Positions 9,786 through 22,800 of a stretch of DNA of 64,000 nucleotides are shown here, in pieces (within the stretch, counting starts at the first letter, position 1; the number at the start of each line of letters is the position of its first letter). The stretch is from the NCBI GenBank assembly GCA_030737835.1, contig CM060848.1, positions 10,982,509-11,046,508 of the forward strand. The letters run 5' to 3'. This DNA comes from Acorus gramineus. Lineage: Eukaryota > Streptophyta > Magnoliopsida > Acorales > Acoraceae. The position numbers were made by a program, and so were the translations under genes. The notes below the pieces were generated by a model that made no database searches, was not told the DNA's origin, and saw only the letters and a program-made list of their open reading frames with translations.

Positions 9786-12436
9786 TGTTATATATGTGTC
9801 ACTTTTTAGCCTATTGGTCACCTTTGGGTCATTTCTGGTAGTTTTCCAATTTTTTCTTTTTCGATCGGAGCCGCTAAAATTTTGGACTTTTAGCTATCAG
9901 TATGAGTTCGAGTACTCCGATTGAAAATCTAACTGCATATTATGAGTCCTGGTGCCATTTTGTGCTACTCATAAAAATTTCATCGAATTTCGGTAACGTT
10001 TTAGAAAATTATGCAGTTCTGAAACACATCTGGGTTTGGTCGTTACTGGATTGTCAAAGGGTGACTTTGACCGAGTCAAAGTAGACTTGGACCAAGTCAA
10101 AGAAGACCATTGACTAGGTCAATGGGTTTTGTTTTTTTGTTTGGTTAGGTTGACTCAAGTCAATCCCCCACCAACCCCCTTTTTCACAAATAAATGCCTA
10201 AGTGTGTGAGTGTGTGTGTGTGAGTGTGTGTGTGTGCTTGATGTGGGCGTCCCCTTCTCATCCTCTCCCTCTCACTCTCTCCTTCACTTCCCCTCTTTTT
10301 TGTTCGTAAATAAAAGAAGAACAAGAAGGAGAAGAAGAAACACTCAAAAGGAAAAGAGAAAGGTGTGTTTGTGTTGTTGTTGATTTCCCTTTCTCTCTTT
10401 CTTTCTCTCTAGCTTTTCCCCTCTCATGCTCCCCTTGTTTCCCCTGATTTGTTGCAGCCAAGTAAGGCTGAGGAGGTGGGGGTGTTGGTGGTGGCGGATG
10501 CGGTGGTTTTGGTGCGCCAAGGGCACCCGAATACCTCCCTTTTTCCTTCCCCTCCTTTGGTAAGCTCTCCTCCTCCCTTATCTTGTTTTAAATGGTTGTT
10601 AGGGCTGTTAGGGTGTTCATGCATGCCTTGCATAGGTGGTAGGGGTGTGGGAGGGCTGAGGAGGGGGTGGGAGAGGTTTAGGCGCGCGCGCGAGGCCATC
10701 CGCGCGCGTGCGCTCGCTTCTGCGCACGCAAAGGGGCGCTGGCGCACGCAGTCGGGCGCGCTAGCAGGCTCGTGCGCATACGCACAGGCGCGCGAGCGTG
10801 CGTGCGGGGTGCTGGGCGGGCGCGCAGTGAGCGTGAGTCCGCGCGGGCAAGACGCGCAGTGCGCGCGAGTGCGCGAGCGGCAGCGCGTCTGGGCGCGCGG
10901 ATGGGCGCGCGGCAGTGCGCCAAGGGGTGCTGGGGCGCGTGCGTGCGTGCGTATGCGCGCGTACGCGTGCGGGGGGCCATGTGTGTGGCTGCCCGAGGGT
11001 TCGGGTAGGTGTCAGGGCACTCGGACTTGCGTGCGTACGTGCGTACTTGCATGCGTGCGAGCCCGTATGCATGCTTGTCCGAGTTTTTGGCATTTCTAGT
11101 AAATTTCATGTATATTTGTGTAGTTTACTCACCATATTGAATGCCCTTGTCTTGCAGATCTTGGCGAACGGTCACGCAACGACCCGGGTTGCGGTGAGTG
11201 GGTCAATCCAACCCAGTAGGGAGGCGTTCGATGCACGTAGGCGTGCATTGCCCTCCCCTGGGGCACCATAACTACATATTAACTCGTGTGAATTGAAACT
11301 TATGTTAATGCATGTTTTGCTATGATGTAACCATACCATGTTAGACATTGTATGCTAGGGATATACATCCATGTATCATGTATAGAGGCCCATACATGCC
11401 TAGACACCATGTCCCATGCTTGAAAAGCCTTGATCTATGCATGTTTCCCATCTAGTTTAATTTAATTAAATCAAAATGAGAATATGCTAGTATAAGCATG
11501 CCTTAGAAATATTATAACCTTGTCATTATAATGTATGTTTTCCCCGCATCTTAGTTATGCGCCCTGGAGGAATTCTTGAGAATTCATTACCTTAGTAGTG
11601 TTAGTAATCGTTGTCGACGGATCCAAGAGGATCGTATCCGTGAGAGTAGGTTGTTTTCTCCCCTTCGTTGGATCCGAGTAGGAACTAACCGGGTTGGGAA
11701 AAGCTGTCCTGACAGAGGGCTCCCATCGGTAGGTACTACCGATGCATTCGGGAACGTACTGACCATGGGAGTATACCAGGTAGAGGCTACCCGGGGAAAG
11801 GGCTACCGGTGGACCAAGGGTGTGGAGCAGTCTAATCTGTCCCAAAAGTCCTATGTCACCTCTAAAGGGTGAGGGTGAGGGTGGGGTGGGTCGGCGACGC
11901 TACGACCCACCAATTTGTGCAGTTACTCCCATTTTGGGACTTTAATTATTTTAAGGTTAATATGAGTTGTGTTGCATAGATTGTGCCATTCACTGAGCGT
12001 GTGGCTCACCCCTCTCATATCTTTTCCTCCAGTTGTTACTGAGTCAGACCTGAAGGAGGAGCTCCCCGAGGCATCACATCAGTAGCGGAGCAGCGTTCGC
12101 GTTTTGGGTTCTGCGAGTGAGAGGCCATCAGCATCCCCTTCTTTTTGCTAGTATGTATTGTTATTCGTGCTTGGGCACAATACTTGTATATGGATGTCTT
12201 TGTTTATATTGGCTCTCACAGGATAGTTGATTATGTATTCTGGTCTGTAATATGTCTTTGAATTACAGACTCAGTCGTTTAAGCTTCCGCTATATGTATA
12301 TATATTATGTCAGCTACATTGTTAATTGTGTTATTATCTTCGAGGTTGTTTAGAGTCTTTTATTGATCTCCTGTATGGACTGCTGATATTATATATATTT
12401 GCCACGTATCGGGGACGGCCGCCCTGGGGCGTGACA
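9786..12436 (+). repeat. 3' LTR of TEK-1
   Basis: 2651 bp, TGTTATATATG to GCGTGACA. It is near-identical to the 5' LTR except in the GC-rich block (10680-11085), which differs by many substitutions and by insertions. It retains the complete splice-like grammar: donor at 10560, acceptor CTTGCAG to 11157, 36-nt micro-exon 11158-11193, GTGAGT donor at 11194, G-rich run 11867-11890, hairpin 11994-12008 and acceptor to 12032. Confidence 0.93.
11158..11193 (+). other. Putative 36-nt LTR micro-exon (TEK-1 3' LTR)
   Basis: Preceded by CTTGCAG and followed by GTGAGT. The same length occurs in all six LTRs in which it could be aligned. Confidence 0.55.
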
Positions 12437-14352
12437 ATTACTTTGTAGTAGTAAATGCCAGTAGGGGTTATGAAAACGGTTTTCTCCTGGTCGGGCTCGT
12501 ACATCAGGATTTGATGGTAGCCTGAATAAGCATCCATAAAACTCATTAGTTTGTTACCCGATGAAGAGTTTACCAGCTGGTCAATTTTTGGAAGTGGAAA
12601 GTTGTCCTTTGGGCACGCGCTGTTCAATTCAGTGAAGTCCACGCACACCCACCACTTCTTGTTTTTCTTTGGAACCACCACGATGTTGGCCAGCCAGTCG
12701 GGATGTCGCATCTCGCAGATGAACCCAGCGGGAAACAGTCTGTTCACCTCGTCACGTACTGCTTCTGTGTGTACTAAGGCCATTCGTTGTTGCTTCTGTC
12801 AGATTGGGCAAATGGTGGGTGAGATGAACAACCGGTGATTCACGACCTCGGGGTCGATTCCCGGCATGTCGCGAGGTCTTCAGGCGAAAACATCCTTGTT
12901 TTTTGACAAGGAGGTCGAGTATCACCCTTCTTTCCTCAGCTGACAGTAAACTCCTGACGAGAAAGAATTTCTCGGGGTCAATAGGGTCTATGGGGACCTG
13001 TTCAAGGTCTTCAAGAACCCTGTCTTTGGGACCGGGTCGGCTTTCATCTGCCTTGACTCGGTCCTGAAGTAATTGCTACCTCTTAGGATGGATTTCCCCA
13101 CTAGCGCCACCATGTAACAACGTCTTGCGGGCTACCTAATCCCCTCATATCTCCATCATCCCCTCGGTCGAAGGGAAACGAAAATGCTAGTGATAAGTGG
13201 ACGGGGTCGCCTTCAACGTAGCCAACCACGTGCGCCCGATGATGGAGTTGTATGGCGATGGGAGGTCCATGATGGTAAACTCCATCATGGACGTCTGGCT
13301 CCCTGCTCGGACCGGCAACGTGATGGGTCCGGTTGGGACTACTCGTGCACCATTGAAGGCAACAAGAGGGTCCTTAGTTGGGATGAGGTCGGACGCCTTC
13401 AACCCCATCTGAAGGAAGGGTAGCATGAAGAGGATATCGGACGAACTTCCTGTGTCGATAAGAATCCTCTTAACATCAAAATTAGAAATGCGTAGATTAA
13501 TTACCAACGCATCGGCATGCAGGGCTTGGACTCCTTCCAGGTCAGCATCAGAGAAGGTGATAACTCCTTCAACACCACTTTTCGCCTTCTTCGTGACCAG
13601 CTTCGGCTCCTGGTCGATCTTTATCATCTCGAAGGAGATTTGCATCTTCTTCGAGTCTTGTCAGACACTCTTTGGCTTGGCGAAGTGCGGCTCGCCCCCG
13701 AAGATGACGTCGATGATCCCGGCCAAAGTACTGGGATCAACGTTTGTCACCTGCTACTCCTCAGCAACCTGGGTCTTCTCGGAGGTTACATATTCCTTCA
13801 GGCACCTCTTGTGGACCTGTTCTTTCAGGAATCCTCAGAGAATGCGGCATCGATCAGTGGTATGCCACGTGCTCATGTGATAGTCGCAGCGGAGGGATTG
13901 GTCCCGCTTCGACTCATCACTCTTCATCGGTTCAGGGCACCTGAACCATTGTTGCCCTTGAATCTTGGACAAAATTTGGGATGGCGGGATCTTAAAGAAC
14001 GTCCCTTGTCCCTCTCACACCTCATTCACTGAGGCGCCCTGTTTCTTGTCCCTCTCGCTTCGTCGGTCCTTTTGACGAGATTTCGACGAGCACTTCGTTA
14101 CCGGTGCGGGAGTGGTGGCTGTCGTTGAGGACAAAGATGCAGCCACCACCTGCTTGAGGAGCCTAGATTCCTCCACTTTTGCATACTTTTCAGCATGTCC
14201 CATCAGATCGCGCAAGTCAGAAGGAGTGCGCTTGATGAGCGAATCCTTCACGCCGTTCCCGGCTGGTAACCCGTTGCGAAAAGCCATGACCGCAACATCC
14301 TCATTGCAGTCTTCAACTTCAAACTTCAAGATACGGAAATGATCGACATATT
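12437..14352 (-). pseudogene. Tat-like Ty3 gag-protease-RT, part 1 of a split element
   Basis: Reading the minus strand from 14352 down: a gag segment (14329-14015) with FRNGLPAG, DLRDLMGHAEKY and a basic tail; a protease region (13645-13187) with VKRILIDTGSSSDILF, its catalytic DTG intact; and the front of reverse transcriptase (about 12830-12437) with RHPDWLANIVVVPKKN, CVDFTELNSACPKDNFPLP and SFMDAYSGYHQI. The frames are linked by stops and shifts (for example between 13187 and 12840), and the RT catalytic YIDD box lies beyond TEK-1 at 200-794. The spacing and DTGSSSDILF style suggest the Tat group. The 5' end of gag is cut at 14353 by family D. Confidence 0.85.
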
Positions 14353-16451
14353 TGTCGGTATCGGATTTCGGAGGGGGGGCTCTCGAAAAAGAGAGTGGGG
14401 CTCCTCCTCTCCTTCTTGTGGGCGTGGGTGTGCGGCATGTGTGGGGGTTCTTCGGGGGTTCGGATCCGGTGCGTGCCTTGGCAGGCTCGGTCGGATCGTC
14501 TCTCGAAAGGGGTGGTGGGGGGTTTTTGTTCTCGGCTGAGGTGGCCGACAGGTCCTCAGAAGGATTCAGGGGTTGTTATGATCGCCACCTGTTTTCTAAA
14601 AAAAAAGGAAAAGTTGGGGTGGATTTGATCGCCTTCGTGGGGGAGTTTGTGGGGTCTCCGCTCTGAGATACGGGCATGCTGTACACAGAGGTGCAAACAG
14701 GGATCCTCTTCTGCTTTGGGAACATGACTAAAGGAGGTTTGGGAATCAGGGGGCTAGGGGAGGGTCAGCTAGTTGTTTTTAGCCACCTGGAGGGGGACGA
14801 CTTGAAGGATCCGTTGGGTGAAAATAGAAAGAATTGAAAAATGATTCACTTAAAGAAATTAAGAGATGTGTAGTGAAAAACAAATTTTCAAAGTAGGGCA
14901 CTGAAAATCGATGGCTCCGGGAGGATCCGTCGGGCGAAAACAGAAAGAAATTGAGGAAATGATTTACTTAAAGAAATTAAGAGTGGTACAGTAGAAAACA
15001 AACTTTCAAAGTAGGGAATTGAAATACGACAGCTCCGAGAGGATATGTCTGGCGAAAACATAAAGAAATTGAGAAAATGATTCACTTAAACAGAAATGTA
15101 CAAACACAAAGGATACTGATGCAAGTGAACAAAGAAGAAATTGTAAAATTAATTAAAAGTAAATTACATAAACAAATTAGAGAAAGCAGAGAATTTTGAG
15201 CAGAACCTTATTAAAACCACATCCAGATTAACAGCACTAGTGACAGCCGTCGATATGCAAGTTAAAAAAATGAAAAGCAGTTTTGAAACAACACAGAGGA
15301 ATACAAGCACAAAGAACAAAATCGACGGACCCTAGTAGAGCCGTCGCTCAAGAAACTTCAGAATTTTGATAAAAGCAGGCAAGCAACAGTTATTTAGAGT
15401 AACTAAGCGGTAAATATAAAAGAAACGAGCAGAAATGGAAATAAACAGTAATGAAACATGGCAAAAAGATAAATAAAGCAAAAATGTTAGTAGGCCTTGG
15501 GGTTCAAACCCAAAATTGATGGAGAGCCAAAAGGGGAGTTCCAAATGGTCCCTAGACCAACTGGCTGACGGCCTCAAGCAAGGCAGTCCATCAGGTGAAT
15601 CCCATTTCCAAATGGAAGGTTTTAGTTCAATAAAAGAGCTTTCAGACACACACCAATTATTTGAAACCTAGACTTATATATAATCTTTAGTTGGCTTAGA
15701 AAGGGATGATTACAAAGCTTTGAAGTGCTATAAAACCCAAGTTCTTCACTTAAGCTCATGGTGAGGAAACAAAGAAAGAAAAGAGAACAAAGTGACCTAA
15801 GTAAGCTATGGGAGTGAGAGGATGTTGTTTCTTCTAAAATGCTCTCTTTCTCTCTGGTTTTAGGTGGTGGGAAGGTTGGCTACTAATTCTAATAGGGTAT
15901 GGGCTCCTATCCTCTTCTACTTGCTTGCTTCTTTTCTTCACAAACAATGGCATCTTTTATAGGATCTTCAAACCAATAGGCATTAGACAAAACATAGGGG
16001 GGCATCATTGCTCCTTTCCCGTCGATCAGGGGCTGGCAGAGGTGAAGGACGATGGCTGCAGTCGAAAGGAGGAACGCCACTACGGGTTTCGCCAACTGTT
16101 TTGACCTAGATAGGCCAACGGCTTTGACCATTGCTGTCGGGCAGATTAGGGCATCATTTTTCATGTGCCCATCGACGGCTCTGGTTTCACCCGCCGTGCA
16201 TGAATCTAACGGCTCCTGGTGCATCCGCTGCGCATGAATCTGACGGCTCCTCTACCATCTGTCGAGTTGTGAGACTTTTTGCTTGGTTGGTCTTCTTTAG
16301 AGTTCTTTTAGCTCTTTGATTTCTTAGCCTGTTGACCCTTTTTCATTCTTTTAATGTATCTAAAGAATTTTTTGCCATAAACTTGTAGGAAAAAATGTTA
16401 TCAGTGATATGTATTTCACTACCCTGATAGGTCAAAAATGGGGTATCTATA
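14353..16451 (+). repeat. LTR family D, copy 1
   Basis: It begins TGTCGGTATCGGATTT and ends near GGGGTATCTATA. The first ~450 bp match the solo LTR at 36585-37847 (shared blocks around GGATCCGG, GGTCGGATC, GATCGCCACCTG and GATTTGATCGCC), and the end resembles that copy's GGGTATCTACA. The middle differs and contains a tandem repeat and a TATAAAA at 15729-15735. No matching target duplication was found, so this may be one LTR of a truncated element rather than a clean solo LTR. The right boundary is approximate. Confidence 0.65.
14807..15095 (+). repeat. Tandem repeat, about 117-bp unit, 2.5 copies
   Basis: Units start at 14807, 14923 and 15041, each with a GGATCCGTYGGG-type start followed by AAATGATTYACTTAAA and ending with a GGCTCCG-like motif. 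It lies within family D copy 1 and is absent from the other copies. Confidence 0.8.
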
Positions 16452-16792
16452 ATTGCCCCTCCTTGGATGATGTTTCAAGTGAAACGAGAATCACCATTCG
16501 AGGATAAAAAGAGAGACCTCATTTTTTACTCATCAACTGACAAGAAGCCATTCCCATAATTGATAGCAAACATGTGATAATTTTTCAAATAATATTCTTT
16601 AAATTGTCAACAAAACGATTTTGGGGAAAAATAAAACTAAAGTATTTTAACAAGTGATCCAACCCTCGATTGGGGTTACTAGCCTTCGTGTTCTGATGCC
16701 CGGCGTCAGATTCCCTGTGCCTGCCATGGATGGCAATTCAGCCAACAGGGGGATATAAGAAAATAAAAACATTGATAAATGAACAGGAAATG
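16452..16792. other. Unassigned 341-bp flank of TEK-2
   Basis: AT-rich sequence between the end of family D copy 1 and TEK-2. No open frame, terminal repeat or primer site was recognised. It may be the start of the element C LTR that resumes at 27787, or internal sequence of the family D element. Confidence 0.4.
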
Positions 16793-19700
16793 TGTCACGC
16801 CCCAGGGCGGCCGTCCCCGGGACGCGGCAAGTGTATATACGATATCAGTAAACAGGAATCAATAGCATACTCACAAACAACAACTAAAATGACAACACAG
16901 ATAAAAGCAGGGCTGACATAATATATACACCAAATGCGGAAGCTAAAAGACTGAATCTGTAATCAAAACATACTACAGACTCGATACATAATCATATGTC
17001 CTGTGAGAGCCAACATGTCCATATATACACAAATACAATCCATACAAAATCCAACTAGGTGCCCAAGCACAGAGATATATACATACAACAAGAGAAGGGT
17101 GCTGATGGCCTCAAGACTCGAGGGACGTGGCGCTAACTCCGCTACTGGTGTAGTCGCTCAGGAAGCTCCTCCTTCAAGTCCTCCTCAGTGATCACTGAAA
17201 AAGACATTATGCGAGGGGTGAGCCACACGCTCAGTGAATAGCACAACCCATGCATACAGTTCATATTAACCATATTTAATCAAGTCATAAGCCCCAAGGC
17301 GGCATAAACAACACAAATCCGGGGGTTCATCACATCGCCGAACCCCATACCCTCACCCTCACCCTCACCCCTCCAGAGGTGACCAAGGATGTTGGGACTT
17401 AAGGTAAGTAATCATCCTCACATAATCCAGTGGGTCGCCGCGTCGCCGGCCCACCATACCCTCACCCTCACCTCTCAACAGGTGACCTAGGCTCTTGGGA
17501 CTGACTAGGCTGTTGGTCACCCTCGGTCCACCGATAGTCTCTCCCCACTCCGTAGGTCGTTTGGCCACTTCCACGTTCGGCGCAGTCCTTCTACCAAATC
17601 AGGAGGCGCCTACTAATGGAAGCCCTTGCACGGGACAACCTTTTCAACGCCGGGGTAGTCTCTACACGGATCCAACGGAGGGAACAGAACAGCCTATCCA
17701 TCGCATATGATCCACTCGGATCCGTTGACAGCACATCTCTACAACTCTAATGTCTTGAATTCCTCAGAATTCCACCAGCGCGCATAACCAGGATGCGGGA
17801 AAAATAAATAGAACATAAATGGGAAAAAGAGACCTTGGGAGGGTAACCTGAGGTCCCGATGTAGGACATCCGACAACCAAACGAGGAACACGGAGTACCC
17901 TAACCCGGGTCTCAATGTTAACCTCGCAAGGCCCCCTTATATTCCCCAAGGCATGCTAACAATATTAAAGCTTGCATTTAATTAAATAAATCAAACTAAT
18001 AGGACGCATACACAGGTCAGGGTTTCCTAGCATGATAACGGGGAGACAGGATGCACGGCTCATGCACAAAACCTAAGGGTGCAAGTCCCTAACATACAAG
18101 TCTAGGGCGGCATGCATTCTACACACACATCATGCTTACATGGATTATAATAAAGCAGTTAATATTAACTACATGCCCCAGGGGAGGACGGTACACGCTC
18201 AAAGGCCTGTAACGCCTCCCAAACTGGGTTGGGTTGTCCCACTCACCGGAAATCGGGTCGACGCGCGACCGTCCGTTGAGATCTGCAAGACAGGGTATTA
18301 ACTGGTGAGTATAAATCCACAAATACCTCAAAAACACAAAAACATACAAAACCCACAACTAAACACCCAACACTCGGGCAAACGTGCATACGACCCGCAC
18401 GCACGCTAGCCCGAGCACCCTAGTAACCACCCGCACGGCCGGCAACCACCCGCACGGCCACCCGACGCCCGGGTGCACCGCCGCGCCTCAGTCCACCCAC
18501 CCCGGGCACCGCCGGGCCCCTGCCCGCCGCCTGGACACGCCGCCGAACCTCCCGGGTGCACCGCGCGCCCCCTGCGCCCCAGCACAGCCGCCCGCGCACA
18601 CCCGCACACCGCCTTGCGCTGGCCCGCGAGCACCCCACATGCCCCGCGCGCAGCGCCTCGCCCCGCGCGCACCACCGCCGCCTCGCCGCGCCCCACGCGC
18701 ACCCCGCGCGCATCCTGCATGACGCCCCTCGACCAGCACCCCCCGAGCGCACGCCCTGCACGCACTCCGCGCGCATCGTCCGCTCGCACATCTCCCCGCA
18801 CCAGCCGCTCGACCAGCCCTTGCACTAGCCGCTCGACCAGCTCCTCGCACCAGACCCGCGCACAGCTGCTCGACCAGCTCCTCGCGCACAGCTGCTCGAC
18901 CAGCACCTCGCGCACAGCCCCGCACGCCCAGCACACCAGCACACACGCTCTGCTGGCCACCAGCTCCCCCAGCGCACGCCCCGCGCATGCCCGCGAGCAC
19001 GCACACGCGCACTCCCGCGCACGCCCAGCCTGCGCGCTGCCTGAGCTGCTGCATGCCGCTGCTGCCTGCTGCCCGGAACAGAACCCCCCCACCGCCCGAG
19101 TACCTCCACCACCCACCCAATGGCCTCCGACGGCCTCCCACAGCCGCCGACCACCTCCCAAACACAAAACCCCCTCCTATCAAGCATCTAAGCATGAAAA
19201 AGAGGGAAAGAAAGCTTACCAAGGGGGAGGAAGAGGTGACCGGGTGCTCTCCGCGCACCGAAACGCTTCCAAAGCCCTCCACGCCCGGATCTCACTCGGC
19301 CTTCGAAACGGCCCAAAACAGAGGAGAAAGAGGGGAGGATGGGGAGGCTAGACTCGTCGGAAATGGGATTTGAAGGCACCGGGGTGTAGATCGGGACCCG
19401 ATCTACACTTCTTAGGCTTTAGGTTTTTGGTTTGAGGGGTCTAGGGGGCTCAAAAGGGAGAAAAATGAGAGAGAGGAGAGGGGAGAGTTGGGAGGGATGA
19501 TGAATAGTGACATAAGATCACCCTTATATAGTAAGCGACTTAAAAACCCAGATACGCCCCGGAACTGCGAAATTTCAGAAACGTTGCCGGAATTCGATGA
19601 AATTTTCATGAGTGGCTTAAAATGGCACCAGGACACATAATATGCAGTTAGATTTTCAATCGGAGTCCTCTAGCTCAGGACGATAGCTAACAGTCCAGAA

Positions 19701-19793
19701 TTATGCGGTTCCGATCGAAAAATGCAAAAATTTAAAAACTGCTAAAATGCTCCAATGGTTACCAACAGGCCAAAAAGTGACACATATATAACA
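16793..19793 (-). repeat. 3' LTR of TEK-2
   Basis: In element orientation it runs from TGTTATATATGTG (plus-strand end 19793) to GCGTGACA (16793). On the minus strand it shows a TATATAAGG box (19530-19522), a donor at 19219 (CTTG/GTAAGC), the GC-rich block (about 19050-18395), the micro-exon 18282-18247, C-rich (plus-strand) runs near 17345-17370 and 17456-17475, the hairpin at 17233-17219 and an acceptor at 17195. Confidence 0.93.
18247..18282 (-). other. Putative 36-nt LTR micro-exon (TEK-2 3' LTR)
   Basis: Minus strand: CTTGCAG ends at 18283, 36 nt follow, then GTGAGT from 18246. It is nearly identical to the copy in the other LTR of the same element. Confidence 0.55.
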
Positions 19794-19806
19794 TTCTCCC
19801 CCCCTT
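19794..19806 (-). other. Polypurine tract of TEK-2
   Basis: On the minus strand AAGGGGGGGAGAA lies directly before the 3' LTR, at the same place as in TEK-1. Confidence 0.85.
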
Positions 19807-19841
19807 AGGAAATTTTGTCCTCAAAATAAATACAAGAACAT

Positions 19842-22800
19842 CTAAGAAGGGAAAAGATGCGGATACGCGTCACGCATGGCGTCCTCGAGCTCCCAGGTGG
19901 CCTCGGCACCGGAACGGTGCTGCCATCGCACCTTGACCAGCTGGACGGTCTTGGTGCGGAGCCTCTTCTCGCGGCGGTCCATGATCTCAATCGGCTGCTC
20001 CACGAAAGACAAGTCCGGCTCGAAGACGAGCGGCTCGAACGGGATGATGTGAGCAGGATCGTGGACGTATCGCCTCAGCTGCGAGACGTGGAAGACGTCA
20101 TGGGCCTGAGCCAACTGTGGGGGCAGAGCTATGCGATAGGCCACCTCCCCAACTCGCTCGAGGATGAGGAATGGCCCAATGAAACGCGGACTCAGCTTGC
20201 CCCGCACACCGAATCGGAAGATGCCCTTCATCGGGGACACCTTCAAGAACACATGATCACCGACCTCGAAGGCGAGCTCACGGCGACGGCGGTCGGCGTA
20301 GCTCTTCTGACGACTCTGAGCGACTCGGATACGCTCGCGATCGTCTTCACCATCTCGGAGGTCTGGTGAACGATCTCTGGTCCCTCTAGCTGGCGCTCTC
20401 CGACCTCATCCCAACACAGGGGGGACCTGCAGCTGCGGCCATAAAGTGCCTCGTAGGGAGCCATCCGGATGCTCGAGTGGTAGCTGTTGTTGTAGGCAAA
20501 CTCCACCAACGGAAGGTGCCTCTCCCAACTGCCCCCAAAATCGAGTACACAGGCCCGCAGCATGTCCTCAAGGGTCTGGATCGTCCTCTCCGACTGGCCG
20601 TCCGTCTGAGGATGAAACGCTGTACTGAAATGGAGGTTCGTACCAAGGGCGTGCTGGAGGCTACGCCAGAACCTCGAAGTAAAACGCGCGTCTCGATCAG
20701 AATGATGCTGACTGGAGTGCCATGGAGTCGGACAATCTCGGAGACAATAACTGCGCCAGGGTGTCCAGAGAATCGGTGAGTCGGATGGGGAGGAAATGAG
20801 CAGACTTCGTCAGCCGGTCGACGATCACCCAGATGGCATCGCGACCCGAACGTGACCTCGGCAGACCCGAGACGAAGTCCATGGTGATCTGCTCCCACTT
20901 CCACTGAGGGATCTCAATGGACTGCAGCTTCCCCGCAGGGCGCTGATGCTCCGACTTCACCTGCTGGCATACTAGGCACCGGGCAACGAAACGGGCGATA
21001 TCCGTCTTCATCCCGCGCCACCAGTAGCCGCGACGAAGGCCTCTGTACATCTTCGTGCCACCAGGGTGCACGGTGTACCTCGAGCGATGGGCCTCGTCCA
21101 GAATCTTCCGCCTCAGCTCTGCGTCGTCGGGGATGCACACTCGGCCTCTGAATCTCAGGATCCCGTCTGCACGAATCTGGTAGTCCTGGCGCTCGCCCCG
21201 GGCGACGCCTTCAGAAAGGACTATAAAATGCGGGTCCTGAGCCTGAGCCGTGCGGATCTCGTCGAGAAGAACCGGCTGCACCACCAGCCTGGCCAAAAAG
21301 CCACCAGCAGGAGTCTCTCGAACGATCCAGCAAGCGGCCTCCTCCAGAAGCCTCCAACGACGGACAGCCATGTGGGCGGCCATGCCCAGGGGCTGCCTAC
21401 TGAGCGCATCTGCAACGACATTCGCCTTACCCGGATGGTAAGCGATGTCACAGTCATAGTCTGTCAGGAACTCAACCCAACGCCTCTGTCGCATGTTGAG
21501 CTCCGGCTGAGACTGCAGATATGTCAAGCTCTTATGATCAGTAAAGAGCTCGAACTCCTCTCCATAGAGGTAATGCCTCCACATCTTCAGCGCAAATATG
21601 ATCGCAGCCAACTCGAGGTCATGGGTGGGGTAATTCTGCTCATGGGGCTTCAACTGACGAGACGCGTAAGCCACCACCTTACCGTGCTGCATCAGGACGC
21701 AACCCACACCCAACTGCGAGGCATCTGTGTAAACTGTGAACCCACCACTCCCAGATGGAAGGGTAAGAACTGGCGCTGAGGTGAGCCTTCGCTTCAGCTC
21801 CTGGAAGCTCTCCTCACAAGAAGGGGACCACTCGAACCGAACATCTTTCCGAGTGAGGCGGGTAAGAGGAACGGCTATCTTGGAGAAACCCTCCACAAAC
21901 CTCCTGTAATAACCCGCCAAGCCCAAGAAGCTACGAATCTCAGTGGGGTTCGACGGTCGACGCCAATTCGACACGGCGAGCGTCTTCTCCGGGTCCACAG
22001 CTATACCCTCACCGGAAATCACATGGCCCAGAAAGGCCATCCGCTCCAACCAGAACTCGCACTTGCTGAACTTGGCGAACAACTGATGTCTGGCCAAAGT
22101 CTCCAAGACTGTGCGAAGATGGTGAGCGTGCTCCTCCAGACTCCTCGAGTACACCAATATATCATCGATGAATACTACCACAAAGGAGTCGAGGAAGGGT
22201 CGAAATACCCGGTTCATCAGATCCATGAAGGCCGCCGGCGCGTTCGTCAACCCGAATGGCAGTACTCTGAACTCGTAGTGCCCATACCGGGTGCGAAAGG
22301 CCGTCTTCGAGATGTCTGACTCCCGGATCTTCAACTGGTAGTACCCCGAGCGGAGATCGATCTTGGAAAAGACACGCTCCCTGGAGCTGGTCAAACAGAT
22401 CGTCGATCCGCGGCAACGGGTACTTGTTCTTCACTGTCCGCTTATTCAACTGCCTGTAATCAATACACAGCCGCAGTGAACCGTCCTTCTTCCGGACGAA
22501 CAGGACAGGGGCTCCCCACGGAGACACACTCGGACGTGCGAAGCCCTTCTCCAGCAACTCCAACTGCTCCTTCAGCACCCTCAGCTCTGCGGGAGCCATC
22601 CGGTACGGAGCCCTCGAAACCGGCTCGGTCCCCGGAACCAGATTGATCTCAAACTCGATCGCGCGATCCGGCGGTAATCCCGGAAGATCATCGGGGAAAA
22701 CCTCGGGATACTCTGCCACGACCGGAGTCTGACTGATATCTGCCCGCAGCGGTGCATCCTCCAGAGCAATATAAGCCAGAAAGCCCTCGCATCCACCCTG

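Larger units (their letters stand above)
795..12436 (+). mobile_element. TEK-1: full-length Ty3 chromovirus (Tekay/Del-like)
   Basis: A complete LTR retrotransposon with LTRs of 2627 and 2651 bp, both TG...CA. It has an initiator-tRNA-Met type primer site and a polypurine tract. The target duplication is perfect: ATTAC at 790-794 and 12437-12441. The gag-pol order is gag, zinc knuckle, protease, RT, RNase H, integrase and a C-terminal chromodomain-like tail, typical of the Tekay/Del chromovirus clade, which also has very long LTRs. Outside a GC-rich block the two LTRs differ at about seven positions in the first 640 bases (counted by eye), so insertion is fairly recent, yet the coding region is riddled with stops. 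It sits inside a Tat-like relic and is itself host to a solo LTR. Confidence 0.95.

Noticed and set aside
17341..17475. CCCTCA repeats taken as interstitial telomere sequence
   Set aside because: The unit is CCCTCA, not the plant telomere CCCTAAA, and it is part of the LTR consensus.
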